From contig JBGPHT010000225.1 of the NCBI GenBank assembly GCA_041484525.1, positions 1 through 9,620 on the forward strand: 9,620 bases of DNA, read 5' to 3'. Below, piece by piece: positions 1-6,158 of the stretch. Each line of letters starts with the position of its first letter. Positions within the stretch are counted from its first letter, which is position 1. The translations under genes were made by a program, and so were the position numbers. A model generated the notes under the pieces. The model was given only the letters and a program-made list of their open reading frames with translations, had not been told where the DNA came from and did not search any database. The stretch comes from JBGPHT01 sp041484525. Its GTDB lineage: Bacteria > Acidobacteriota > Terriglobia > Bryobacterales > Bryobacteraceae.

Positions 1-134
1 GCCTGTGCCCCTGTCAACGCTTCGCCTGCCGCCTTGCGGCGACACACGCATGACTCGGGGTCAGGATGGTTCGCTACTCCTTTCCTGTAGGACTCTCTCA
101 TTCCCTATTCCATGCCGGTTTTATCCCGGCGCAC
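1..134 (-). mobile_element. Partial group II intron, 5' end (domain I start), running off the left edge
   Basis: Read on the minus strand from 134 downwards, the sequence begins GTGCGCC, which fits the GUGYG 5' consensus of group II introns. Structured, non-coding sequence follows. A hairpin comes directly after the GTGCG (GCCGG 114-118 with CCGGC 126-130) and a second lies at 28-32/36-40 (GCCGC, CTT loop, GCGGC). Short blocks such as GAGTCATGCG (plus 48-57) and GAAGCGTTGACAGG (plus 10-23) resemble, from memory, the 5' domain I of bacterial group II introns. Only about 134 nt are visible. The EBS loops, the reverse-transcriptase ORF and domain V would lie left of the window, so class and integrity cannot be judged. 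The 5' exon is the 38-nt tail after the cytochrome stop codon. Alternatives are another structured repeat or a truncated intron fragment. Confidence 0.58.
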
Positions 135-135
135 T

Positions 136-152
136 CTGCGTGCATCTGCGGC
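136..152 (-). repeat. Dispersed-repeat copy next to the intron insertion point
   Basis: On the minus strand this reads gccgcagatgcacgcag. It matches 15 of 17 positions of gccgcagatgaacacag at 9336-9352 on the plus strand. It ends two bases before the proposed intron 5' end, so it overlaps the stretch where an intron-binding site (IBS) would lie. The phrase resembles a short intergenic repeat that I recall from acidobacterial and verrucomicrobial genomes; that recollection is not checked. Confidence 0.45.
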
Positions 153-172
153 CAACCTTGTTCGCTACTCTG

Positions 173-802
173 CTAATGGCAACCCATACAGCGAAAGTCG
201 CGGCCGTGGCAAACCGTGCAAGTCGTCTTATCCAGATTCGCGTTAGCCCGGCTGTGCGAGTCCATGAACTGCGGCACATGGCTCGCCGGCTTGAGCTTCG
301 CGTCGGCGGCGTGACAGGTTTCGCAACTGAACGGCATTTCGATTTTGACATGGCACACCAGGCAGTCCGCCATCCGCGGCATGTCGGATGGCGAGACGCG
401 CGTGGATTCCTCCATGCCGCGGTGGCATGCCACACAGGCATTCTTGGTGTTGAGGTGGCGCCGGGTGTCGCCCGGAGGCTGCAAGTAATTCCCACGATCG
501 ATCGCGGCCGCCAGCATCCCCGCCACGTTGCCCATCTTCAGGTGCTGCGCGTGGCTGAAATGCGCCACCAGGGTTTTTCGCGGCGCCGGAATCTGGGCAT
601 CGTTGTGGCAGCTCTGGCAGATCTCCGCGGAGGGCAGCAGATTATCCTCGACCCGCGTGCTCCCGGGCGCCGCCGTATGGCAGTTGGTGCATTCGAGCTG
701 CAGCTTGAGATGGACGCTATGCGAAAAGGGCGCGGCCGGTCCCGGAGGACTCCCCGCCGCGCCCCACGCCAACGCCAACAGAAAAACCAGGCGACCCTTC
801 AA
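173..802 (-). CDS. Secreted multiheme c-type cytochrome (7 CxxCH), cytochrome c3 / class III-like
   Basis: This 209-residue protein has seven covalent haem-binding CxxCH motifs, at residues 38-42, 62-66, 123-127, 147-151, 160-164, 195-199 and 205-209. The last motif forms the very C-terminus. Residues 1-18 (MKGRLVFLLALAWGAAGS) look like a Sec signal peptide, placing the protein in the periplasm or at the cell surface. Additional histidines (H27, H31, H81, H84, H87, H175 and others) could be distal haem ligands. The likely role is electron transfer. The start is TTG at 802, four nt after the TGA of the upstream dehydrogenase gene, with AAGGGA about 10 nt ahead; no in-frame ATG gives a signal peptide. 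The spacing implies co-transcription with the dehydrogenase, whose electrons it may accept. That partnership is inference; the multiheme call is direct from sequence. The exact cytochrome subfamily is not resolved. Confidence 0.9.
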   Translation of the reverse strand: MKGRLVFLLALAWGAAGSPPGPAAPFSHSVHLKLQLECTNCHTAAPGSTRVEDNLLPSAEICQSCHNDAQIPAPRKTLVAHFSHAQHLKMGNVAGMLAAAIDRGNYLQPPGDTRRHLNTKNACVACHRGMEESTRVSPSDMPRMADCLVCHVKIEMPFSCETCHAADAKLKPASHVPQFMDSHSRANANLDKTTCTVCHGRDFRCMGCH

Positions 803-806
803 CCGT

Positions 807-1991
807 TCACTTTCCCTTGTAGCTCAGATGCCAGATGCGGTTGTTGCCGTCTTCCGAAATGAGCAGGCTGCCATCGGGAATCTGCAGAATCGCCACCGGC
901 CGTCCCCATACTTCGCGTTTGTCGGGACCGAGCATCCAGCCCGTCATCACTTCGCGCATCGGCCCGGAAGGCTTGCCATCCTTGAACGGGATGAACGCGA
1001 TCGCCTGGCCCACGCGCTTCGACCGGTTCCACGATCCGTGCAGCGATACGAAAACGCCGCCGCGGTATTCGGCGGGAAATTGGGTGCCGGTGTAAAACGC
1101 GAAATCGAGCACCGCCACGTGCGCGCCCAGCAGCACGTCGGGCACGAGCGTCTTCGCCACCATCTGCGGCGCCTTGCCCTTATTGATCGGGTCTTCATTG
1201 GGTCCCGAGTAGGCGTACGGCCAGCCATAGAATCCGCCCTGCTGGATGTGGGTGAGGTAGTCGGGCACCAGGTCGTCGCCCAGCGTGTCGCGTTCCTGCA
1301 CGCCCGCCCACAGGGTGTCGGTCCCCGGATACCAGTGCATGCCGATCGGGTTGCGCGTACCCGCCGCGAAAATCTCATGGCCGGAGCCGTCGAGATTGTA
1401 GCGGCTGATGGCGGCGCGCCGCGGTTCCTCGCCGGTATCGTCGTTCGAGCCGGAGCCGATTCCCACGTAGATCTTCTGCCCCGCGCGGTCGATCAGCAGG
1501 CTGCGCGTCCAGTGATGCGTGTCGACGCCCTTCATCGAGATGATCTCCTGGCCGGCGCCGACCGTCATCGTCTTCGCATCGTACTTGTACCGCTTCACCG
1601 AGTCCGACTCGCCCACGTACAGGTTCCCGTTGTGCAGCGCCAAGCCGTAGGGCTGGTACAGCCCTTCGATCAGCTTCTTGCGATCCTTGCCGTTGTTGGT
1701 AAGCACGTATACGACGCCGTCGGGCTTCTTGTTCGCATCCGCGAGAATCACTTCGTTGCCCGGGCCCAGAATCATGAAGCGCGGCCGCTTAAAATCTTCG
1801 GCCCAGATGTCCACCTGGAATCCCGCCGGCACGGTGAGCTTCGCACCATCCGGCTGCGGAATCACGCGCGGCGAGTTGTTGACAGACGGCGTGGCGTACG
1901 GCGGCGGCAGTTTGGGGTTATCGGCTGCGTAGAAGATGGCTGCAGCCGCGAGCAGAAGCGTGGATGTGAATATCGTCCCTCTCAAATGCAT
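807..1991 (-). CDS. PQQ-dependent sugar dehydrogenase, L-sorbosone dehydrogenase-like, exported
   Basis: This protein of 394 residues (from the ATG at 1991) has a signal peptide, with a hydrophobic stretch at about residues 6-22 and a likely cut near FYA-AD. A six-bladed beta-propeller of the soluble glucose/sorbosone dehydrogenase family follows. Family signatures visible are HHWTRSLL (159-166), whose His aligns with the catalytic general-base His of soluble glucose dehydrogenase; AGTRNPIGMHW (210-220); VQERDTLGDDLVPDYL (231-246); GGFYGWPY (252-259); LHGSWNR (317-323); WGRPVAI (362-368) and ISEDGNNRIW (378-387). The expected chemistry is PQQ-dependent oxidation of an aldose or aldehyde in the periplasm, passing electrons to a cytochrome; the next gene encodes one. 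The frame is open to a TTG at 2009, but that lies inside the T-tract of the upstream terminator, so ATG 1991 is preferred despite a poor Shine-Dalgarno. The true substrate is unknown. Confidence 0.9.
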   Translation of the reverse strand: MHLRGTIFTSTLLLAAAAIFYAADNPKLPPPYATPSVNNSPRVIPQPDGAKLTVPAGFQVDIWAEDFKRPRFMILGPGNEVILADANKKPDGVVYVLTNNGKDRKKLIEGLYQPYGLALHNGNLYVGESDSVKRYKYDAKTMTVGAGQEIISMKGVDTHHWTRSLLIDRAGQKIYVGIGSGSNDDTGEEPRRAAISRYNLDGSGHEIFAAGTRNPIGMHWYPGTDTLWAGVQERDTLGDDLVPDYLTHIQQGGFYGWPYAYSGPNEDPINKGKAPQMVAKTLVPDVLLGAHVAVLDFAFYTGTQFPAEYRGGVFVSLHGSWNRSKRVGQAIAFIPFKDGKPSGPMREVMTGWMLGPDKREVWGRPVAILQIPDGSLLISEDGNNRIWHLSYKGK

Positions 1992-2007
1992 GAGACCATC
2001 GTGCCAC

Positions 2008-2038
2008 AAAAAAAGGCCGGGGTTTGGGAACCCCGGCC
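2008..2038 (-). terminator. Rho-independent terminator of rpoD
   Basis: On the minus strand a 10-bp perfect stem (ggccggggtt 2015-2024 with aaccccggcc 2029-2038, loop 2025-2028) is followed immediately by seven T residues (2014-2008). It lies 28 nt after the rpoD stop codon. The A/T orientation makes it functional for minus-strand transcription only. Confidence 0.93.
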
Positions 2039-2066
2039 CGAAGATGGAAATGGTTGTTTTGGGAGA

Positions 2067-3596
2067 TTATCTTGCGGCCATCAGGGCTCGCAGCCGGCGG
2101 GCCCGCTCGGGGGCGCGCAACTGCCGCAGCGCTTTGGCTTCGATCTGGCGAATTCGCTCGCGCGTGACGTCGAACTCCTGCCCGATCTCCTCGAGCGTAT
2201 GTTCGCGTTCGCAGCCGATGCCGAACCGCATCCGGATCACCTTCTCCTCCTTGGGAGAAAGCGTCTTCAGGATTCCGGCCGTCTCGTCGCGGACGTTGGA
2301 TTCGATGACGGCGTCCACCGGCGAACCGACCCATCGATCTTCAATCAGGTCGCCCAGAGCCGACTCGCCATCGCGCCCGACCGGCGTTTCGAGCGACACC
2401 GGGTCGCGCGAGATGGTCTTCAGCTTCTGGACCTTCTCCACCGGAATGTCCATCCGGCGGCCAATTTCTTCGTTTGTAGGAGTACGGCCAAGTTCCTTTT
2501 CCAGTTCGCGCGTGGCGCGCAGGAACTTGTTCATACTCTCGTTCATGTGAACCGGAATACGGATGGTCCGGGACTGGTCGGCGATGGCGCGCGTAATGGC
2601 TTGCCGGATCCACCAGGTGGCGTAGGTCGAAAACTTATAGCCCCGGCGGTATTCGAACTTGTCGGCTGCCCGCATCAGGCCGATATTACCTTCCTGGATC
2701 AAGTCCAGGAGATGAAGTCCGCGGTTCACGTACTTCTTGGCCACGGACACGACCAAGCGGAGGTTGGCCTCCACCAGGTCTTTCTTGGCGCGTTCCGCCT
2801 CGGCTTCACCGTGGCGAATGACGGTCAGGCTGTGTTTCAGGTCGGGTAAGGAAGCCCCGGCGGCCACTTCCCGCTTGCGGATCTCGCGCTTCAGCTCCCG
2901 CAAACGGGCCTGCTGCTCGGCGCTCTTGCGGGTTTCGAGTTTCTTGATCTCGCTATCGATATGGCTGATCTCGTCGACGGCGCGATCGATTTCGCGCGAG
3001 AACTCCTTCCACCGGTTGCCCCGGAAGGGTACCCGGCGGATGGCGAGCGAGGTCTCCACCTTGGCGCGATTCAGTTTCGCGCACAGCCGCTTACGCGGCT
3101 TCTTGTTGATAACAGGAGTGTTTTCAACTTTTTCCTGCAACTGTAGCAGTTTCTTGTTCAGGGCTGCAACGTCGGTAAACTGCTTGGCGGCTTCGGCCCG
3201 AACCCGCACATCTGCCGGGGTGCCTTCCTCGACATCCCCCAGATCCACCATGCTTTCCAGCTCGATGGCAGCCTTTTTCAACTGGTCGGCCATATCGACC
3301 ACCACGCGCTGAACCAGCGCGGAGCGGCTGATCGCCTTTTGCATCCGCAACTTACCGCGCTCCATCCGGCGAGCCAGATCGACTTCGCCTTCCCGCGTGA
3401 GCAGCGGAACGGCACCCATCTCGCGCAGGTACACGCGCACCGGGTCGTCAGTGTAAATCGACTCCTCTACCGGTGGCGGATGCAGGAAATCGGCTTCATG
3501 TGCGGCCTCAGGATCGAAAAATTTCCCTTCGTCCTCAAAATTCAGGCCCAGCGTTTCCGGATTGTCCGCTAAAAACTGATCTTCAAATTGATCCAC
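2067..3596 (-). CDS. rpoD: Primary RNA polymerase sigma factor (sigma-70, RpoD)
   Basis: This 509-residue protein has the full primary-sigma layout. Region 1.2 is at about 49-82 (DDPVRVYLREMGAVPLLTRE). A long charged non-conserved spacer covers about 85-265. Region 2 is at 275-345 and includes NLRLVVSVAKKYVNRGL, DLIQEGNIGLMRA and the promoter-melting YKFSTYATWWIRQAITRAI. Region 3 is at 350-430, and region 4 at 440-495 contains the helix-turn-helix TLEEIGQEFDVTRERIRQIEAKAL that reads the -35 element. The protein directs core RNA polymerase to housekeeping promoters. The first 48 residues are acidic and I do not recognise a canonical region 1.1. The start is GTG at 3596, fixed by a strong GGAGGTGA six nt upstream. 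It follows nrdR on the same strand after a 274-bp gap, so it probably has its own promoter, and it ends at a strong terminator (2008-2038). No dnaG partner is seen here. Confidence 0.97.
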   Translation of the reverse strand: MDQFEDQFLADNPETLGLNFEDEGKFFDPEAAHEADFLHPPPVEESIYTDDPVRVYLREMGAVPLLTREGEVDLARRMERGKLRMQKAISRSALVQRVVVDMADQLKKAAIELESMVDLGDVEEGTPADVRVRAEAAKQFTDVAALNKKLLQLQEKVENTPVINKKPRKRLCAKLNRAKVETSLAIRRVPFRGNRWKEFSREIDRAVDEISHIDSEIKKLETRKSAEQQARLRELKREIRKREVAAGASLPDLKHSLTVIRHGEAEAERAKKDLVEANLRLVVSVAKKYVNRGLHLLDLIQEGNIGLMRAADKFEYRRGYKFSTYATWWIRQAITRAIADQSRTIRIPVHMNESMNKFLRATRELEKELGRTPTNEEIGRRMDIPVEKVQKLKTISRDPVSLETPVGRDGESALGDLIEDRWVGSPVDAVIESNVRDETAGILKTLSPKEEKVIRMRFGIGCEREHTLEEIGQEFDVTRERIRQIEAKALRQLRAPERARRLRALMAAR

Positions 3597-3602
3597 TAAG
3601 AC

Positions 3603-3610
3603 TCACCTCC
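3603..3610 (-). promoter_or_regulatory. Strong Shine-Dalgarno of rpoD (supports GTG start)
   Basis: The minus strand reads GGAGGTGA, fully complementary to the 16S anti-Shine-Dalgarno core, with a 6-nt spacer to the GTG codon at 3596. It settles the non-ATG start of the sigma factor and suggests efficient translation. Confidence 0.85.
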
Positions 3611-3739
3611 CCCTCGACACTCGATAGTCTTATCGGATGTCGGGGAAATGGTAAACTGAAAAAGGTTCGAGTTCTTACGACGGCCCGGAATGATGAGGGA
3701 ATCCGTCGGCTGCACTCCGGGTTCGACTTCGGACCTGAT

Positions 3740-3766
3740 ATTATCACCATTCCCCCGTAAAGTTAA
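3740..3766 (-). promoter_or_regulatory. Candidate rpoD promoter in the nrdR-rpoD gap
   Basis: Within the 274-bp non-coding gap 3597-3870, the minus strand carries TTAACT (3766-3761) and GATAAT (3745-3740) separated by 15 bp. Taking the overlapping TAATAT instead gives a 17-bp spacer. Both boxes are imperfect. The flanking stretch 3760-3825 is clearly more AT-rich than the genes around it, as expected for a promoter region. I see no convincing gene or small RNA in the gap. Confidence 0.35.
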
Positions 3767-3831
3767 GCTCTATTTTTAAAGATGTCTTAAAACTGTTTAA
3801 GTTACATGGATTTTGTCACTTTCCGACTTCC

Positions 3832-3847
3832 TCGGGTTTTCGCCCGA
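3832..3847 (-). terminator. Weak hairpin downstream of nrdR
   Basis: TCGGG (3832-3836) pairs with CCCGA (3843-3847) around a 6-nt loop, 23 nt beyond the nrdR stop. On the minus strand it is followed by GGAAG rather than a T-tract, so it is at best a weak or factor-dependent terminator. Confidence 0.25.
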
Positions 3848-3870
3848 ATATGGGCAGTCGGCCGGCGCCG

Positions 3871-4332
3871 CTAGGGTAGTTTCTGTCGCATCAGGTTCTT
3901 CAGCTCGTTGAAGAACGCCTGTTCGTCCTGAAAATCCCGGTAAACCGAGGCGAATCGTACGTAAGCGATCTTGTCCAGGTCGCGCAGGTTCTCCATCAGG
4001 AATTCTCCTATATCGATAGTAGATATCTCCCGGTCGGGCGAATCGCTGACCTTCGATTCCACCCGGTTCACCAGTTCGGACAGCTTCGACATGCTGACCG
4101 GCCGCTTTTCACATGCCTTCAACAGCCCCCCTAATACCTTCTGACGGTCGAACTTCTCCCGGCGACCGTCTTTTTTTATGACCATGTAAGGAACCTCGTC
4201 GATCCGCTCGTAGGTCGTGAACCGGCGCTCGCAGGCCAGGCACTCCCGGCGCCGGCGGATGGCGTCCCCCTCCTTACTTTCCCGGGAATCGACCACCTTA
4301 TCGTGCAAGTGATTGCAAAACGGGCATTTCAT
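3871..4332 (-). CDS. nrdR: Transcriptional repressor NrdR
   Basis: This 153-residue protein matches the usual NrdR length. An N-terminal zinc ribbon is formed by C3-x2-C6 (CPFC) and C31-x2-C34 (CLAC), followed by the hallmark ERRFTTYER (35-43) that contributes to DNA binding. An ATP-cone domain spans about 49-139 and senses ATP/dATP. NrdR represses ribonucleotide reductase genes when dATP is high. The ATG at 4332 overlaps the TGA of the upstream membrane-protein gene (ATGA), suggesting translational coupling. No ribonucleotide reductase gene and no NrdR-box pair (two ACACWATATATWGTGT-like sites) is visible in this window, so its targets lie elsewhere. Confidence 0.97.
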   Translation of the reverse strand: MKCPFCNHLHDKVVDSRESKEGDAIRRRRECLACERRFTTYERIDEVPYMVIKKDGRREKFDRQKVLGGLLKACEKRPVSMSKLSELVNRVESKVSDSPDREISTIDIGEFLMENLRDLDKIAYVRFASVYRDFQDEQAFFNELKNLMRQKLP

Positions 4333-5351
4333 TTCGTCGAAGCCTCCCGCCCGATCTGCCGTAAACTATGCCAGTCGAGCCCTTCCTTCAGAGCCAGCCC
4401 CAATCCCAAGGGCAGTATTGCTACAAACGTAAGAAACCAGATGAAGATGGCGAACGAAGTCGCCACTTCCAGACGGACGCCGAACAGCTCGGTCAGCACC
4501 AGCACCGAAACCACCTGCATGCCGCCCCCGATGCCGGGAATCTGGACCACCGCGCCAAACGATACAAACCCCATAAAAATAAGAACATCTACAAGGCTAA
4601 GAGTTAGGTTTTCGGAGAAGGACCGCGCCAGGCACCAGTAGCAAGCGGCGATCAGCAGCCACTCAATTACGGAGTACACGAAGATCGCGAGCAGGGCTCC
4701 ATCGCTGCGCGTCGCCTCTACCCCCTGGACGAGCCCTGTGATCAGCTTCTCCACCCGGGCGAGCTGCGTTTCGGGGAGAAAGTGCAGGAAGCGCAGCAGC
4801 CGGCGGCGGAAAGGTTCGGCGACGTGCCGCATCAGGAGGATCGCGACCAGGATTCCCAGCGCCATCCAGGCGACGATCCAGCCGCCCCAGGCGAGCACCC
4901 AGGCCAGCGTCGGTCCCGCTACAATGCCGGAGCCCTGCACGCGGCTGAGCGCGAATCCGAACACCAGCAGGGCCATCAGGAGATCGAAGATGCGCTCGAG
5001 GAGCCACGCCGCGAGCTGCGAAGGCACCGGAACTTTCTCTTTGACTGCAATCAGATACGGGCGGATGAACTCGCCCGGCCGGCCGAACAGGGTGATGGCG
5101 GTGAAGCCGATGATGGTGGCGGTGAGCAGGTTGGGGATCGATGGCCGCGGTTTCAACGGCTTGAGGAAAACTGCCCAGCGCAGCGCGCGGCCGTAGTAAG
5201 TGCCGAAGATGGGGGCCAGCGACAGCACCAGCCAGCCCCAGCGGAGATGGGAGAAGCTGCCGGCAAACACGTGCCAGTCGAAGCCGTGCGACGATAACCG
5301 GGTGGAGACGAACCACACCAGCAGCCCCAACACCACGATGCAACCGGCCAC
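4329..5351 (-). CDS. Polytopic membrane protein, lysylphosphatidylglycerol synthase TM / flippase-like family
   Basis: The product is 340 residues with about eight hydrophobic segments (approximately 2-18, 38-55, 76-90, 116-136, 147-174, 218-240, 254-285, 298-322). The family signature GRPGEFIRPYLIAVKEKVP (90-108) followed by LLERIFDLL (117-125) and the loop QIPGIGGG (270-277) point to the PF03706-type domain. That domain is shared with the membrane half of MprF and with AglD-like proteins, which are thought to move or modify lipids or lipid-linked glycans. There is no C-terminal aminoacyl-transferase domain, so a lipid aminoacylation role is not supported; a flippase-like role is inference. 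The GTG at 5351 has only a weak GGA ahead of it. The frame is open further upstream to 5432, and the extra residues before GTG (IRRHTWKW) are basic, so an ATT start at 5375 is possible. It is translationally coupled to nrdR by ATGA. Confidence 0.85.
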   Translation of the reverse strand: MAGCIVVLGLLVWFVSTRLSSHGFDWHVFAGSFSHLRWGWLVLSLAPIFGTYYGRALRWAVFLKPLKPRPSIPNLLTATIIGFTAITLFGRPGEFIRPYLIAVKEKVPVPSQLAAWLLERIFDLLMALLVFGFALSRVQGSGIVAGPTLAWVLAWGGWIVAWMALGILVAILLMRHVAEPFRRRLLRFLHFLPETQLARVEKLITGLVQGVEATRSDGALLAIFVYSVIEWLLIAACYWCLARSFSENLTLSLVDVLIFMGFVSFGAVVQIPGIGGGMQVVSVLVLTELFGVRLEVATSFAIFIWFLTFVAILPLGLGLALKEGLDWHSLRQIGREASTK

Positions 5352-5388
5352 CCATTTCCACGTATGACGGCGAATCTCAGCTCTCCCC

Positions 5389-5426
5389 GCCGGAAATGCC
5401 GGAAAGTGCTTGGCATGCCGGAAAAA
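5389..5426 (+). repeat. Three GCCGGAAA repeats in the divergent promoter region
   Basis: Copies of GCCGGAAA begin at 5389, 5398 and 5417, all in the same orientation, with 9- and 19-bp spacing (roughly one and two helical turns). They lie across and just upstream of the proposed -35 box of the sigma-factor operon, which would suit operator sites for a regulator binding one DNA face. No regulator is identified. Confidence 0.45.
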
Positions 5427-5439
5427 TTGAACCTATCAT
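5410..5439 (+). promoter_or_regulatory. Sigma-70 promoter of the ECF sigma / DUF4097 operon
   Basis: TTGGCA (5410-5415, five of six to TTGACA) and TATCAT (5434-5439, five of six to TATAAT) are separated by 18 bp. Transcription would begin near 5446, giving a leader of about 30 nt. The -10 hexamer is one half of a perfect palindrome TATCATGATA (5434-5443). Confidence 0.55.
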
Positions 5440-5477
5440 GATAAAGCCTCGTTTCTGAATATGGAAGGCATGAGGCA

Positions 5478-6158
5478 ATGGCATCCGCGACACTAGCTTT
5501 GGAACAGTACGGGCACCAGGGTTCCAGAATCGCGGCTGCACCACACCGAACGGGTGTTCGCGGAGACCGCAATCTGATAGAACGTAGCTTGGACCCCGAT
5601 CTTAGCCTGGTGTCCCGGTGCCTGCGCGCCGACGAGACTGCATGGGAGGAGTTGGTGCGGCTCCACACCCGGAAAGTCTACGGCCTGTGCTATCGGTTTA
5701 CCAACAGCGGACAGGAAGCGGAGGATCTGACGCAGGAAGTTTTCCTGCGCGTGTTCCGAACCTTGAAGACGTTCCGCTCGGACGAAGGTTCGCTGATCAC
5801 CTGGCTTTCGCGAGTTACGCGTAACCTTTTGATCGACCATTATCGCCGCTCACGACAGGAGCGCGTCACGGATTCGATTGAAGAGCAGCTCCCGATGCTC
5901 GAAGAGGCCAGCGCCTCTTCAGCGCCCCGGCCGGATTCGGCGGTGGCGGGACGGGAGGCGAGTGAGATTTTGCAGGCGACGCTACAGAAGCTGTCGCCCG
6001 ATCTGCGTGAGGCGGTGATCCTCCGCGATCTGCAGGAAATGGAATATCGTGAGATTGCACAAGTGCTGGCGATTCCCGAAGGCACAGTCAAGTCTCGCAT
6101 CAATCGCGGCCGCGCGGAACTGGCGCGGCTGTTGCGGAAGCAGAAGCTGGCGTTATGA
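5478..6158 (+). CDS. ECF-type RNA polymerase sigma factor
   Basis: This is a 226-residue sigma factor with only regions 2 and 4. Region 2 spans about 43-127 and includes the core-binding helix DLTQEVFLRVFRTL (83-96), then WLSRVTRNLLIDHYRR (109-124). A Pro/Ser/Glu linker covers 130-158. Region 4 spans about 162-218 with LSPDLREAVILRDLQEMEYR and the helix-turn-helix IAQVLAIPEGTVKSRINRGR. It resembles the RpoE/SigW style of factors that switch on envelope-stress genes. The ATG at 5478 has GGAAGG (5463-5468) nine nt upstream. The first 40 residues precede region 2 and look unstructured; a later TTG at 5589 is possible but lacks a clear ribosome site. The stop codon overlaps the ATG of the anti-sigma gene (ATGA), the usual sign of a matched pair. 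Confidence 0.95.
   Translation: MASATLALEQYGHQGSRIAAAPHRTGVRGDRNLIERSLDPDLSLVSRCLRADETAWEELVRLHTRKVYGLCYRFTNSGQEAEDLTQEVFLRVFRTLKTFRSDEGSLITWLSRVTRNLLIDHYRRSRQERVTDSIEEQLPMLEEASASSAPRPDSAVAGREASEILQATLQKLSPDLREAVILRDLQEMEYREIAQVLAIPEGTVKSRINRGRAELARLLRKQKLAL

Noticed and set aside
45..143. Pairing of TGCGTG in the intron (minus strand, 50-45) with CACGCA in the 5' exon (minus strand, 143-138) as EBS-IBS
   Set aside because: It is only six pairs and about 85 nt into the intron, earlier than EBS1 normally lies in domain I; it is likely coincidental.
5..862. 285-codon open frame on the plus strand
   Set aside because: It is a shadow of the intron-like region and the cytochrome gene, whose seven CxxCH motifs on the minus strand are unambiguous.
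528..2849. 773-codon open frame on the plus strand
   Set aside because: It is antisense to the cytochrome, dehydrogenase and rpoD genes, has Arg/His/Pro-rich composition and no domain, and exists because GC-rich genes leave opposite frames open.
3597..3870. Possible NrdR boxes or a small RNA in the nrdR-rpoD gap
   Set aside because: No paired ACACWATATATWGTGT-like sites and no strong structured element with a terminator were found; AT-rich promoter sequence explains the gap.
5411..5431. Possible sigma-54 promoter (TGGCATG then TTGAA)
   Set aside because: The distance between the GG and TTG elements is about five bases too long for the strict -24/-12 spacing.
5420..5447. Possible ECF-autoregulated promoter (GGAAAA then TAAAG)
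   Set aside because: The -35 GGAA match is short and the -10 is not convincing; the overlapping sigma-70 boxes fit better. Autoregulation cannot be excluded.
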